DNA of 64,000 nucleotides from Trypanosoma brucei gambiense DAL972. Taxonomy: Eukaryota > Euglenozoa > Kinetoplastea > Trypanosomatida > Trypanosomatidae. This document shows, piece after piece, positions 1 to 9,477 of the stretch; position 1 is the first letter of the stretch; each line of letters starts with the position of its first letter. The notes beneath the pieces were generated by a model that was given only the letters and a program-made list of their open reading frames with translations, had not been told where the DNA came from and searched no databases. The translations under genes were made by a program, and so were the position numbers. The stretch is from the NCBI RefSeq assembly GCF_000210295.1, contig NC_026744.1, positions 2,542,001-2,606,000 of the forward strand, given 5' to 3'.

Positions 1-89
1 CAGGACTCGACCGCAAGTGTGTCTTTAATTTTTTTTGTTTCATCCCTCATCCGTTCACCCGCCCGAAGTGTTCCAAGGTGTCGATCATC

Positions 90-1283
90 ATGCAGAGGTT
101 GGCCCCTGGTGCTTTCTTCAACGCATTAAAGGCCCGGGGGGTTACACACTTTTTTGGAGTTCCTGACCCCATTCTAAAATATTTCTGTGCCTTCGTGGCA
201 AGTCACACGACACCGAAGGAACACATCATCACAGCAAACGAAGGGAATGCAGTGGCCATGGCTGCAGGTTACCATCTTGCAACTGGGGGACTCCCTTTGG
301 TGTACATGAAAAACAGTGGCTTAGGCGATGCACTCAATCCCCTGATCTCTCTCACACACGCTGAGGCGTGCAGCATTCCCATGTTAATAGTCGTTGGTTG
401 GCGAGGAGCTCCTGATGCTGGAAATGAGCTACCGTGTGCCGCAGAAGGGCGCTTGACCGAAGGAATCCTACGTGCTGCTGAGGTCCCGTATATCATTTTA
501 TCTTCTGCTCGTGGAAACGGGGAGCAGTCGATGGAAACAGCTCTGGATATGGCACTGAAGCACGTGCATAATTCAAGGACGCCCTATGCCTTTTTGGTAC
601 CACCAAACTTTTTTGAGGAATGCGCTTACGAAGGGGTTGGAGAAGGTATTGCTGAGCTTCCCATGACTCGCAGGGAGGCGGTTGAACAAGCACTGCGCCA
701 AATAGACCGGGGAGATATAGTTGTGGGCGCCGCAAGCTTCCTTGCTCGTGAAATCTTTGAAGTTCAGGAGTGTGCCGGGATGCGACACGGCCCACAATTC
801 TTCCCAGTCGGCAGCATGGGTCATTGTTCTTCCGTAGCAGCGGGTATAGCATTGGCCAAACCAGAAAGGCAAGTGTTTTGCTTTGATGGAGATGGCGCAT
901 TCCTTATGCACATGGGTTCATCAGCAACCATCGGTGGTGTAGCCGCCATACATTTAATAGGTACGGGCGAAACTTCCCTCATGCGCAACTACAAACATGT
1001 CGTTTTCAACAACGGATCCCACGATTCGGCAGGTGGTCAACCCACTGTGTCTTTTGATGTATCCCTCACGCGAGTGGCGAGTGCGTGTGGTTTTAGGACT
1101 GTCCGCGAAGAACCCGTAATGGACCTTGGCGAAACTGTGCGGGCCCTTCAGGAATTAAAGAAGGCGGAAGGGCCCGCGTTCTTGGAAGTATTTGTGCGAA
1201 GGGGCGGCCATTCAAACCCACAATGTGAACTTCCCTCTTTAGATGAGAGCAAACAAGCTCTCACTAACTGCTTGAGGGGTTAG
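90..1283 (+). CDS. Phosphonopyruvate decarboxylase-like ThDP enzyme
   Basis: The 397-residue protein has the layout of phosphonopyruvate decarboxylases, the thiamin-diphosphate enzymes that convert phosphonopyruvate to phosphonoacetaldehyde and CO2 in phosphonate synthesis. Visible marks are an N-terminal pyrimidine-binding domain with the NEGNAVAMAAGYH segment, whose Glu (about residue 51) should activate the cofactor, and a C-terminal pyrophosphate-binding motif starting GDGAFLMHMG (about 267) and closing near NNGSHDSAGGQPT (about 307). Length fits the family (about 380-400). A stretch of roughly ten residues between GDG and NN looks longer than in bacterial proteins as I remember them. The open frame reaches GTG at 78, but the first ATG is at 90. 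The family is mainly bacterial, so lateral transfer is a reasonable inference. A related 2-oxoacid decarboxylase specificity cannot be excluded. Confidence 0.85.
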   Translation: MQRLAPGAFFNALKARGVTHFFGVPDPILKYFCAFVASHTTPKEHIITANEGNAVAMAAGYHLATGGLPLVYMKNSGLGDALNPLISLTHAEACSIPMLIVVGWRGAPDAGNELPCAAEGRLTEGILRAAEVPYIILSSARGNGEQSMETALDMALKHVHNSRTPYAFLVPPNFFEECAYEGVGEGIAELPMTRREAVEQALRQIDRGDIVVGAASFLAREIFEVQECAGMRHGPQFFPVGSMGHCSSVAAGIALAKPERQVFCFDGDGAFLMHMGSSATIGGVAAIHLIGTGETSLMRNYKHVVFNNGSHDSAGGQPTVSFDVSLTRVASACGFRTVREEPVMDLGETVRALQELKKAEGPAFLEVFVRRGGHSNPQCELPSLDESKQALTNCLRG

Positions 1284-1683
1284 TAATATCAGAGTACGCG
1301 GAGGGTGAGAAACGGCATATATGTGGATCAACACCTCGTTTGAGCGCTATTAAACGGGTATCGGGGGGGGGGACGTGTGGGGAAACAAAAGAGGAAGTCG
1401 CTTTATTTTCTCACAATCAAACCCAAACAATTTGGTAGTACCAATGGAAAGGGAGGAGGGGCGAGTAAACGAAAGTAGTGAAGTAGAAGGGATGAACCCA
1501 ACCGACAAGTCAAATGCTATCTTCCACTGTTACCCCTCATCTCTCTAGTAAGTGACGCTCCGACGTGGCTGGGGTGAAGACAGAAGTTCTGCTCCGTACC
1601 GGCTGAAGTGCGTAGGAAAGGCAAAACTAACAAGCATTTCTCAAGCGGCCCGCAATAGAAACATCGCTGAAAAGAAAGGGGGA
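1284..1683 (+). other. Intergenic region with splice acceptor for the COQ2-like gene
   Basis: Holds the 3' UTR of the decarboxylase, a run of ten G at 1363-1372, and the 5' UTR of the next gene. No other coding sequence is convincing. Confidence 0.7.
1514..1548 (+). promoter_or_regulatory. Putative trans-splice acceptor (polypyrimidine tract plus AG)
   Basis: A C/T-rich tract ends in CTCTCTAG, with AG at 1547-1548. No ATG lies between this AG and the ATG at 1684, which supports that start for the prenyltransferase gene. Confidence 0.6.
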
Positions 1684-3156
1684 ATGTTAAGGCGTACAAT
1701 TTTCCTGGGAAGGGTAACCCGCTCTTGGACCAAAGGATCTATAGTTAAGGCATCGGCCCATTTCCCAGATTCTGTGAGGGCTGATCCCGCAGAAAGACGT
1801 AATGAAGACTCGTCTCCGAAGGAAAGCCGCACATGGTCTCTTCATGACGGCCCGTGCAGCGAACCTCTTCACGTTCCCAAACATATTCAATGGGCAACAC
1901 AGAAGGTGAGAGTTTGGGGGCAACTAATGCGAGTGGATAAGGCTGCTGCAATAAACCTCCTGCTTCAACCTTGTTACTGGGGAGCCAGTCTAGCAGTAAC
2001 TCGGGCCATCGTCTGGGAGGGGGCGGATCCTGTCGTTTTGTTCGCTCCTTTCATTCCCGTACATTTGATCGTCCTGTTCGGCGCTGGTGCCTTTTTGGCT
2101 CGGGGTGCGGGTTGTATTATTAACGACATGTGTGACAGAAAGTTCGACCGAATGGTAGAACGCACCAAAACACGGCCGCTTGCTAGCGGTGTTGTCAGCA
2201 TGAAGGAGGCATCAGGCCTTCTCATAACAGTAGCTGGTTTTGCGCTTGTTATTGCACTAAACCTGTCGCCCGTGGCACTTGCTTCGGCGGTAGCGTTAGC
2301 TCCCATCGCGGCAGTTTATCCGCTCATGAAGCGTATAACCTACATGCCTCAGCTCGTTCTGGGACTTTGCTTCAACGGCGGCATTTTTGTTGGGTATGCT
2401 GCCGTGCTAAACCGCATTGATTTGGCCGTTACGCTTCCTATCTACTGCTCAGCCGTCGTGTGGACAGTTTTGTATGATACCATCTATGCGTACCAAGACA
2501 GGGCGGACGACCTGAAATGCGGTGTGAAGAGCTCGGCTATTCTTATTGGTGACAGGAAGCATATTCTCACTTTCATGATACTCCCCATCGGCATGGGTAT
2601 TCTTATTTCGGGATTGATGGTCTCACAGTCGCTTCCGTTTTACATCGGTGTCCTCTGTTGCGTTTGGTACCTTCAGGGTGTCGTTGATAACGTCAACATA
2701 TACGATGCGTGGTCATGTGGTATAGGATTCCGCAGGAACGTACGATTTGCCATCCTGGTTACTTTTTCTCTCTGCCTTGGAAACGTGTTGTGGGCACTCG
2801 CATCTGAGCACCAACCGGAAAAGGACGCCGCGAGCAACGCCATATCGGAAAAGTCGGCCTTGATGAAATTCCTTCTTTTGAATAAGGAAGCGGAACCCAT
2901 GTCGTACAGCGTGCAAGATATTCGTTGGGTAGACCGTTTTGCGCATCCGGCATTCGTGGCAGCGCAGAAGGCTCAACACGAGGGAGAGGAAAAAACGGTG
3001 GTGGTGCCGGCGTGGATGCGGCGTGAGTACCTGGGTGAGAATGTAGGGACTATCATGCGCTTTTTTGGCGTCGACGAGGAAGCAATCCAAACTTGGCAAA
3101 AGTGGTGGTACGCGCAACTTGACCACTACAACATGTTCTCCAGCATCGCCGTTTAG
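1684..3156 (+). CDS. COQ2: 4-hydroxybenzoate polyprenyltransferase, COQ2-like (ubiquinone synthesis)
   Basis: UbiA-superfamily membrane prenyltransferase of 490 residues that would join the polyprenyl tail to 4-hydroxybenzoate in ubiquinone synthesis at the mitochondrial inner membrane. The first Asp-rich motif NDMCDRKFDRMVERTKTRP begins near residue 147. The second, YDTIYAYQDRADDLKCGVKS, begins near 264. Both are typical of COQ2 rather than COX10. Several hydrophobic segments lie between and after them. The N-terminus MLRRTIFLGRVTRSW is basic and Ser/Thr-bearing, as in mitochondrial presequences. The frame opens upstream at GTG 1552, but the first ATG after the splice acceptor is 1684. About 100 residues after the last hydrophobic segment form a soluble, aromatic-rich C-terminal extension that I do not recognise in yeast or human COQ2. 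Confidence 0.88.
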   Translation: MLRRTIFLGRVTRSWTKGSIVKASAHFPDSVRADPAERRNEDSSPKESRTWSLHDGPCSEPLHVPKHIQWATQKVRVWGQLMRVDKAAAINLLLQPCYWGASLAVTRAIVWEGADPVVLFAPFIPVHLIVLFGAGAFLARGAGCIINDMCDRKFDRMVERTKTRPLASGVVSMKEASGLLITVAGFALVIALNLSPVALASAVALAPIAAVYPLMKRITYMPQLVLGLCFNGGIFVGYAAVLNRIDLAVTLPIYCSAVVWTVLYDTIYAYQDRADDLKCGVKSSAILIGDRKHILTFMILPIGMGILISGLMVSQSLPFYIGVLCCVWYLQGVVDNVNIYDAWSCGIGFRRNVRFAILVTFSLCLGNVLWALASEHQPEKDAASNAISEKSALMKFLLLNKEAEPMSYSVQDIRWVDRFAHPAFVAAQKAQHEGEEKTVVVPAWMRREYLGENVGTIMRFFGVDEEAIQTWQKWWYAQLDHYNMFSSIAV

Positions 3157-3986
3157 TGTCAAGACATGCTGCTAGCAGAGGGGAACATGGAAAAGCAACT
3201 GCGACTTGTGGGATTTGTCTTCATTGGACGGTCTGGGATTTGTTACTGAAAGAAGGTAAGAGATGGTTCAACAGCCGTCAAATAAACAAAATATATATAT
3301 ATATGTACATCGTTATCCCCCGCTCCCTCTCTACCCCCATTTTTCAGCACGGTCAGAAATACATGTGTCTGTTTTGAATTGGCATGAAGAGGAAGGAGAT
3401 ACTGATGAAGCATCTTATTCAGTGGGGTGTCGTATCACCGCCACACGTAGAGTTATCAACTTACCAACCTCACTCTCACTCTCACATCCACATATAATTT
3501 CCACACAACAAATAATGGGATTCACATTTCTTCCTGCCATCAGCTCGCTTTTCTTATCCATTCAGGCGCTATCCTATCACATGGGCAGCGTGTAACGGAG
3601 ATATACCTCCAAAGCTTTACGTTTATTCGCATGTCTCACGCTCTATGGTTTAACTGACCCGTTTGGATGATCAAAAGGGCAGCAGAACATGGCAGCTGCA
3701 GGGAAATATTTGTCAGCCCTTGCACTGATGCATACTCGCCTACAATTGACCGACTTTACACCAGTACCTCGATTGCGCTAAGGTCTGTATGTGCTTGCAA
3801 GAATACTTTTTTAGTAAACTACTACGCTTCTCTTTTCATCTTTTTTTTTTGGTGTCTCATTTTACCAGGTTACGGAGTAGGAGACTGATTGGGCCCACCA
3901 TTGCGGAGATTATACATATCCTCGCTTCGCTGTGAGTCTGAAAGGGGACTCGGGTAACTTGTGAACACACAAGCCTCCTTTTTGAC
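3157..3986 (+). other. Intergenic region, 830 bp
   Basis: Holds the 3' UTR of the prenyltransferase with a short (AT)n near 3290, pyrimidine-rich stretches around 3310-3350 and 3440-3490, and the splice region of the next gene. Short frames here are low-complexity and unsupported. Confidence 0.6.
3827..3868 (+). promoter_or_regulatory. Putative trans-splice acceptor for the leucine-rich protein gene
   Basis: A strong T-rich tract, including ten or more T at 3841-3850, ends in TTTACCAG with AG at 3867-3868. There is no ATG between it and 3987. Confidence 0.65.
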
Positions 3987-5849
3987 ATGGAGAATGCGGT
4001 TATGGAAGCGGAGGAGGGAGGTTCTAAGTCGAATGCCCCGCAGAATGATGATGCAAGTGTCATGAATGCCTTGTACGAGCCGCCCCCTCCATTAGCTTCT
4101 GACGGTGTGGATGATGCCTTCATTGGCATGGCGTTAGAGGAATGTAGTTTACGGGATGTTTATTCGTACAGCTGCCACAGATTTGGGGTCCGACCCAACG
4201 AAAACATCCTGCGGCAACTCCCTCCTGTTGCTGGTGATGAATGGGTTAGAAAAATAAAGGTACTCGACTTTTCCGCGGTGTACCTTGGTGGTAAAGGGTG
4301 CCTTTCGCTCGTACCAATAATTGAACGTTGCACGGAGGCAACACATTTGATGATGCCCAACGTTGGCTTAACACACGAAGCGGCCGCGCCTCTTTTTGAA
4401 GTCATGCGGTACCACCCCAGTGTGTCGTGGATGGACGTATCGAAAAATCGCCTGAACGATGATGTGGGTCGCTGGATTCTCAACGCCGTGATCGAAAACC
4501 CGAGGATAAGGTTCGTTCTTCTCCGAGATGCGGGTATTAGTCCACCGCTTCTGCAAAAAATCGAAAACCGTTTGCACGAACGAATGTATGGAACGGTGGA
4601 GGCTATAACTCCATCCATTCGCGTAACTTACGCCGAAGGATTTTCTCAACTGTTTGAATCCTCCCTTGGAACTGGTGCGAATGACACCGCAGGGGTTCCG
4701 GTGCATTACGTTCCCCCATCCGTGGCTGCAGGTCTTGTGGAATTACGACACCAACTGTATCGCAATGCCGAATCCATGCGGTGCGTTTACAACTGTTTTA
4801 CCCACAACCTCACACCGGAGTCGGGAGGGTGCGCAAGCGACGCAGGGACAGACGCAGAAGAATTACCGGAAACAAACAGTGAGGCCGGATTCGGTGCCCC
4901 TCGCCCTGATCGCTGCTCGTGGCGGTCGTTTTTCTGTGGGCTACGCCTGCTTGGTGTCCGCGCCGTCTGCAAGTCCCTTGAAGATAGCGTGGCCTTCGCC
5001 AACTTATGCGGCATATGTAATGTTGAGACCGTACTTTTTGGAAAACTTATCCAGCTTTTGAGGCCGCATGTGGCGATTAAAGATGAGGTGACGCCGGAAT
5101 CACCACCTGTGCGCGGGAACACTATTCCAAATCAGTTTGCCGACGTCTCACCTCCGTTGGATGTTCGGGAGGGGGCATCGATGGATGCAGAAGAGATTCC
5201 ATCAAGGGATCTAAGCGGCAACATGCGCGCAGCTACGCCTGAAGTGGGGAAACCACAAGCAGATACACCGTCTGTTCCTGCCCAAGAGGCTGCCCGTATG
5301 GCCTCCGAAGCGAGATGCTCGCCACTCACCCTGAGGCCGCTGCATTGCACACTTCACGAAAAAAGGTCGTCTTTAGGCCCATCCCTTTTGGACACATTCG
5401 TGACGACCCCGAGCATTGCTGGAGTGCATGCCGGTGGGCCCTTGGAGACGCGGCTTCGGCTGGATCGTACGTTTGATTCGCGGAACAAGCAGACTGTTGT
5501 GGACCAACTGTATGATGAACGTGTCACTCTTAGCGAAGTCTTCAAAAAAACAGGTGGCGAAGACCCTGATGCAAGTGCCCCATCTTACCTAGTGGATATA
5601 GATGAGGTGATTAAGCACGCCGTCTCTCGCGTAGGTGAGTCGAATCGGGAAATTGTGAAATGTTTGGTGGAGCCATGGGTTGTTGGCGTTGAGGATCGAG
5701 TGCTCGTGAATACTGAAGGTTGGTTAAGCTCCATGTACGTTCCCCAATTAGAGGTGTCAACGCTAATGCCGTTCTCGTTTTCTGAAGAAAAGCTTATCTG
5801 GGCCGGTGTCACGGTGGAGGAATTACGAGAGGCAGTTGACTTATGGTGA
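3987..5849 (+). CDS. Leucine-rich-repeat-like protein, kinetoplastid hypothetical
   Basis: 620 residues starting at the first ATG after a strong splice acceptor. Residues about 90-195 read as degenerate leucine-rich repeats: IKVLDFSAVYLGGKG, then ATHLMMPNVGLT, then VSWMDVSKNRLND, then IRFVLLRDAGIS. The spacing is about 28 residues, as in ribonuclease-inhibitor-type LRRs. The middle (about 270-480) is acidic and Pro/Ser-rich and probably disordered. The C-terminal 130 residues are again ordered-looking and end in EELREAVDLW. No catalytic motif, signal peptide or membrane segment is visible. It is the last gene of the plus-strand array before the convergent strand switch. Function unknown; a scaffold role is only a guess from the repeats. 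Confidence 0.75.
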   Translation: MENAVMEAEEGGSKSNAPQNDDASVMNALYEPPPPLASDGVDDAFIGMALEECSLRDVYSYSCHRFGVRPNENILRQLPPVAGDEWVRKIKVLDFSAVYLGGKGCLSLVPIIERCTEATHLMMPNVGLTHEAAAPLFEVMRYHPSVSWMDVSKNRLNDDVGRWILNAVIENPRIRFVLLRDAGISPPLLQKIENRLHERMYGTVEAITPSIRVTYAEGFSQLFESSLGTGANDTAGVPVHYVPPSVAAGLVELRHQLYRNAESMRCVYNCFTHNLTPESGGCASDAGTDAEELPETNSEAGFGAPRPDRCSWRSFFCGLRLLGVRAVCKSLEDSVAFANLCGICNVETVLFGKLIQLLRPHVAIKDEVTPESPPVRGNTIPNQFADVSPPLDVREGASMDAEEIPSRDLSGNMRAATPEVGKPQADTPSVPAQEAARMASEARCSPLTLRPLHCTLHEKRSSLGPSLLDTFVTTPSIAGVHAGGPLETRLRLDRTFDSRNKQTVVDQLYDERVTLSEVFKKTGGEDPDASAPSYLVDIDEVIKHAVSRVGESNREIVKCLVEPWVVGVEDRVLVNTEGWLSSMYVPQLEVSTLMPFSFSEEKLIWAGVTVEELREAVDLW

Positions 5850-7924
5850 GGTTTACTCTCTTTTGTTATTCACTAGAAGGATATGTGTAGTATATATTTC
5901 CCTATGTGAGTCGCTTATTTGCATACCGGTGAAGCGGTTCCTTATGGTGTCAGCGCCGATACAGCAACACACGCCAAGACGACACCGCTCTGGTCGCTGG
6001 TGCTTTTTTTTTTACTTTTATTTTTCTTTGCCCTCTGCGGCTACCAAAGGAGCCATCACAATTAGCAAAGGTAGAACTTAGTTGGCCGTACGGCGGGAAA
6101 GGTTGTGCGGTAGAATTGGTGTTGAATGTCCGGTGTTTTTCCAATATGTGCGATGCCGCGCAGAGGCGCAGTGAACCAGCAAAACTGTGCGGGAAAAAAG
6201 GGAATGTACTGATCTGCAAAAGGTCTCGGCTGACGTTTTGCCACTTTTTGTGTACGGATGCGGCGAGACCGAGGTTGCAGTAAAACGTGGCACATAGGGA
6301 AAACGACAAAGAGCAGTGCGAGCAGCCCCAATTGCAGGTCGCAGGCGCTCTAAGAAATAAAAGGAAGAGAATAGTGAGCAAGGCAATTCGGAAGCGTGGA
6401 CCGGCGGGAAGTGCTCCGCGAGGAAAAAAAAATAAAGGCAAGACTCAACAAATCCACCTAAAAGTGCGGAGGAGAGCAGGATGGAATACATCAACTGCAA
6501 CATTTATGGAACACAACACCAAGTCCAATCGCTTCCTGAAACAATTTTTTGGCGCTTGTATAGAAAAGTGGAGCTGGAGCGGTGGAAACTCGCATGTGAC
6601 TACATACTGCGATAAGTCAATAGTGAAAGGGAATTTGGGGTGGAGAGTGCATATGGGCAAAAATAGGTTTCCACAACAATTAAACGCAAGATTGTTGATT
6701 GTTAGTAGTCGTCGCACTACCCGCTTGTGTGCAACAACTTGGCTGTGATATGGAAATGCTGTGAGCCGACGAGGTCGGGGGAGCGGATGCCAGTTTGGGG
6801 GGGGGGGGCGAATCCCTTTCTTGATCTCCTCTGCCTGGCGCAAGAATGCACCCCCCCCCCAAAAAAAAAAAAAGAAAACAGCTGGGGAAGCCGAGAAACA
6901 CCACTGCCCAGGAGAGTATCAACGAGAAAGACAATCTCGCAAGGTTTAAATCCGACTAATAACATTGTTGACAGCAACCCCTTTCTGATGTTCAGCAATT
7001 GTAATGTGTCTCTCGGCCCCGGTGGGGGGGCGCCACCCTCTCGTCGGGTTTGCCCTCGCGGCCCATAAATATCATATATATTTATATATTGCCCGCATCC
7101 GATCTTGTATCTTTTCCAGTGAAGCATGTTCTTTGAGAGGGGGGGGGAATCCTCTCCGGCACAATTGCACCATGCCTTTTCCAACTCGAGCTCACGCTTC
7201 ATCGGTAATATGGGAATGGGAAGAGGGTAGTTTGTCAGTAACCTTTCGTGCGACTTTGCTAGCATGTACTCCACTTTCCCCTCCACACGTGTGGATATTT
7301 TCCCCCAGTTTGAGAACCCTTTCAACGGGCTTTTCCCCTAAGTCCCGGGCGTTACACTCCCATTCCAATGATGAGCCGTTTTTGAGACTTCGCCACGAGA
7401 CCGCTGGTATAACTCTGCGGTGAGGAGTTCATTATTTTCTTTTGTCCTGCGTCGCCGACGCAACCTCCACAACAAGAAGAAACCCCCGCTTTCCGCGAAT
7501 GGGCCACTCACGTCAGTTGTCCACCCTCGCGCGAGGAACCACTTACCAGACGAAGTGAACTTAACAACCACCCTCGTACGATCTTGTTTTTGTATAAATA
7601 TTGCCCCTCTTCCCGCACGCAGCTGCGCCAGCTACAGTCCGCGGTGCTCGGAACAAACCGTTTCTCGCTTTTTCCCGCATCCCTTTACTTTCCGCGCAAG
7701 CGCGATCCGAGGACACAATGCACGACTCCAGCTCCGACGATGCACCCACCATTTCCTAGAAACCCCTCCGACAACGAATTCCTCACGAAACGCGTCATCT
7801 TAGTTCACGAGTCCAAAAACGAGAGATAAGGACAAAAATAATCTTGCAAAAGAGTGAGATGTTACTCAGGTTTACACCAACATAAATTGCAGCCACACAG
7901 ATGAGAAGAGAAGATAAGGGCGTG
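5850..7924. other. Convergent strand-switch region
   Basis: The plus array ends at 5849 and the minus array ends near 7925, so Pol II units converge here. In trypanosomes such regions are transcription termination zones, often marked by base J and variant histones (established knowledge). The sequence holds many homopolymers: G13 at 6797-6809, C10 then A13 at 6851-6873, G9 near 7139-7147. It also has short AT repeats near 7070. I see no convincing gene, tRNA or snRNA. Open frames on both strands start at non-ATG codons or run through low complexity. Confidence 0.7.
6790..6873. repeat. G13 / C10-A13 homopolymer inverted repeat
   Basis: GTTT followed by 13 G (6797-6809) is matched about 40 bases later by 10 C followed by 13 A (6851-6873). 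TTT-G10 can pair with C10-AAA, giving a stem of about 13 bp. The G run could also form a quadruplex. Confidence 0.6.
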
Positions 7925-8525
7925 CGCACGCACGCATTGGTTGGATTCGAACAAACGAACATCCCGTTGATCAAACACAATGCACTGACGAAATGGGCTG
8001 GCGAGACCGGGTTACTCATCCGCCCACTGCGAGCCGAAGGCAGTTGTCGATAATAGCAGGCACCATTTCGCACGTAAATTCATTACACAAACACGCAAGC
8101 AGTTCCTTCATTTGTTTTGGGTTCCAAGACAGCGCAACCCCGCCGCATTTCGCCCAATTCCCATACCCGCACACACGCACGTGCCACCCCCCGGGAAAAA
8201 GTTGGGTCAAGATAACTTTTGCCGAGCGCCTAACGTGTGAACTCGAATCTCCAACATGGTACTTGGAACACTGCAGTGGGCCGCTAGCGCCACAGTTATT
8301 TTCGTTGGGTACATCCCAACTGCTGTGGGAAACACTGCAACCCCGTCCTGTCCCGCGAGCTGTCGCCCTAAACATGTAGAACCCGTGGCATTTCCACTCC
8401 AATGCCGCACCCAATCGGTGATATCTTTCCCGCATTCCATGCGGATGTCAAGTTCATTCGCAAGAGATGCGCCTTCAAGCCAGCACGCCAACCCCTAGCC
8501 TACCATACGACCAAAGACACGGCAT
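7925..8525 (-). pseudogene. Frameshifted pseudogene with doublecortin-like 3' half
   Basis: Protein-like sequence is spread over at least three frames. An ATG at 8525 lies downstream of a T-rich tract and AG (minus-strand ATTGCAG), as in real genes, but its frame stops after 16 codons. A second frame (about 8491-8209) continues with CWLEGASLANELDIRMECGK and onward. A third (about 8210-8016) gives GGWHVRVCGYGNWAKCGGV followed by LLACLCNEFTCEM. A fourth (about 8020-7930) gives LINGMFVCSNP. The last two together resemble a doublecortin domain: basic first strand, LL-x-x-L helix, and a final G-x-(Y/F)-V-C-S strand. This is recognition by eye. The breaks could be true decay or sequencing indels. 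It is the last unit of the minus array. Confidence 0.45.
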
Positions 8526-8679
8526 TCGCGTGGCTGCATTCAGTGGCGCGTACTCGCAAAACTGCAATGTGTTCGTAGATTTGTCAACAAAGTGAAAAAA
8601 AAATAATAATACACTCAATCCCATCATTTGAGTGAACGTGTGCAGTCACTAATTGCCGGTGCGACATACAAAACAAACC

Positions 8680-9477
8680 TTATTCAAGTTCGCAAAGGAT
8701 GCTTCGCTCCCAGCTTCCATCGATCGACAAGTCAACAAGCTCCGTGTTAACAACACTCTCCTGCTGCTGCATACTCAAAAGAAAATGATGGAGCAAGCGA
8801 GGTGCGATAACGTGGGGAGTCGGCTCTGCCCCGCTCAATCCTCGTAGCCGGAGTTCCTCCACTAAAGACGTCGCTGCTTCGTTCGGCATCTCGCACATAA
8901 CGATATCGTTGAAGTAAAGCAGATTATTACTCACATTCAGTCCCGCACCATGCATAGAGACCCAATTTCCCAGTTGAAGCCCGACGAACCCCATCTTTCG
9001 TGGTGCCACATCTCCCCAACTGTCGGACCAAACCCCAACCCTCCCTCGATGGGCGGGGATGTTGTATTCGCCCGCTACGTTAATCATAGCCTGTTCCAAC
9101 ACGGAACTAAACCACTCAATTGGGGAACGTGGTTTGTCAGAAGCCGTGCATTGCTTCCACAGAACCTGCACGTTAACAATGGGGTACATAGTTACCTGCC
9201 CTGGTCCATGGAATGTGACGCCCCCTCCCCTCCTCGTCTTGACCACCTCGGCGGCACAACCCGCTTTGATGCCATTGGAAGTGTCTCGCCGGCCAATCGT
9301 GTAAACAGGAGACGAATGTTCCACAAGCAAAACAACGTTGGGGATGAGGCGAGCAGATTTGTCTCCACGAATGTAGCGCATCTGCCTATCGATTTTCTTT
9401 CGAAAAATTGTCTCTTGCAGCCGCAGAACATCGTGGTAACAACGGCTTCCAAGGTTATACGCCCGCATTCCATTCAT
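8680..9477 (-). CDS. Octanoyl-[ACP]:protein N-octanoyltransferase, LipB/LIPT2 (copy A, intact)
   Basis: The 265-residue LipB family enzyme moves octanoyl groups from acyl carrier protein to lipoyl domains, the first step of lipoic acid assembly in the mitochondrion. Visible motifs in order: LLVEHSSPVYTIGRR; RGGGVTFHGPGQVTMYP, which is the substrate-binding loop; PRKMGFVGLQLGNWVSMHG, with the conserved Lys; and LNVSNNLLYFNDIVMCEMP, with the catalytic Cys. Length is slightly above bacterial LipB. The ATG at 9477 lies about 15 bases after an AG closing a T-rich tract; a second in-frame ATG at 9468 starts MRAYNLGS, which aligns better with the usual family start. No clear mitochondrial presequence is seen. 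A second, broken copy lies at 12847-13633. Confidence 0.88.
   Translation of the reverse strand: MNGMRAYNLGSRCYHDVLRLQETIFRKKIDRQMRYIRGDKSARLIPNVVLLVEHSSPVYTIGRRDTSNGIKAGCAAEVVKTRRGGGVTFHGPGQVTMYPIVNVQVLWKQCTASDKPRSPIEWFSSVLEQAMINVAGEYNIPAHRGRVGVWSDSWGDVAPRKMGFVGLQLGNWVSMHGAGLNVSNNLLYFNDIVMCEMPNEAATSLVEELRLRGLSGAEPTPHVIAPRLLHHFLLSMQQQESVVNTELVDLSIDGSWERSILCELE

Noticed and set aside
6287..6748. Plus-strand basic frame of 153 codons
   Set aside because: Starts at GTG, is rich in Lys/Arg from A/G-rich DNA, lacks a splice-type tract, and lies past the end of the plus array.
6780..6900. Possible ingi/RIME retroposon end (A-run and CCTGGCGC near 6835)
   Set aside because: I see no target-site duplication, no reverse transcriptase fragment, and cannot match the family 5' signature with certainty.
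6717..7325. Minus-strand frame of 202 codons in the strand-switch region
   Set aside because: Starts at TTG, passes through G/C and A homopolymers, and shows no recognisable domain.
7930..7990. Minus-strand tRNA-like T-arm (TTCGAATCC) in the strand-switch region
   Set aside because: The T stem has a mismatch, the anticodon arm needs an 8-base loop and a broken pair, and no A box or acceptor pairing is present. The same bases encode FVCSNP of the doublecortin-like remnant.
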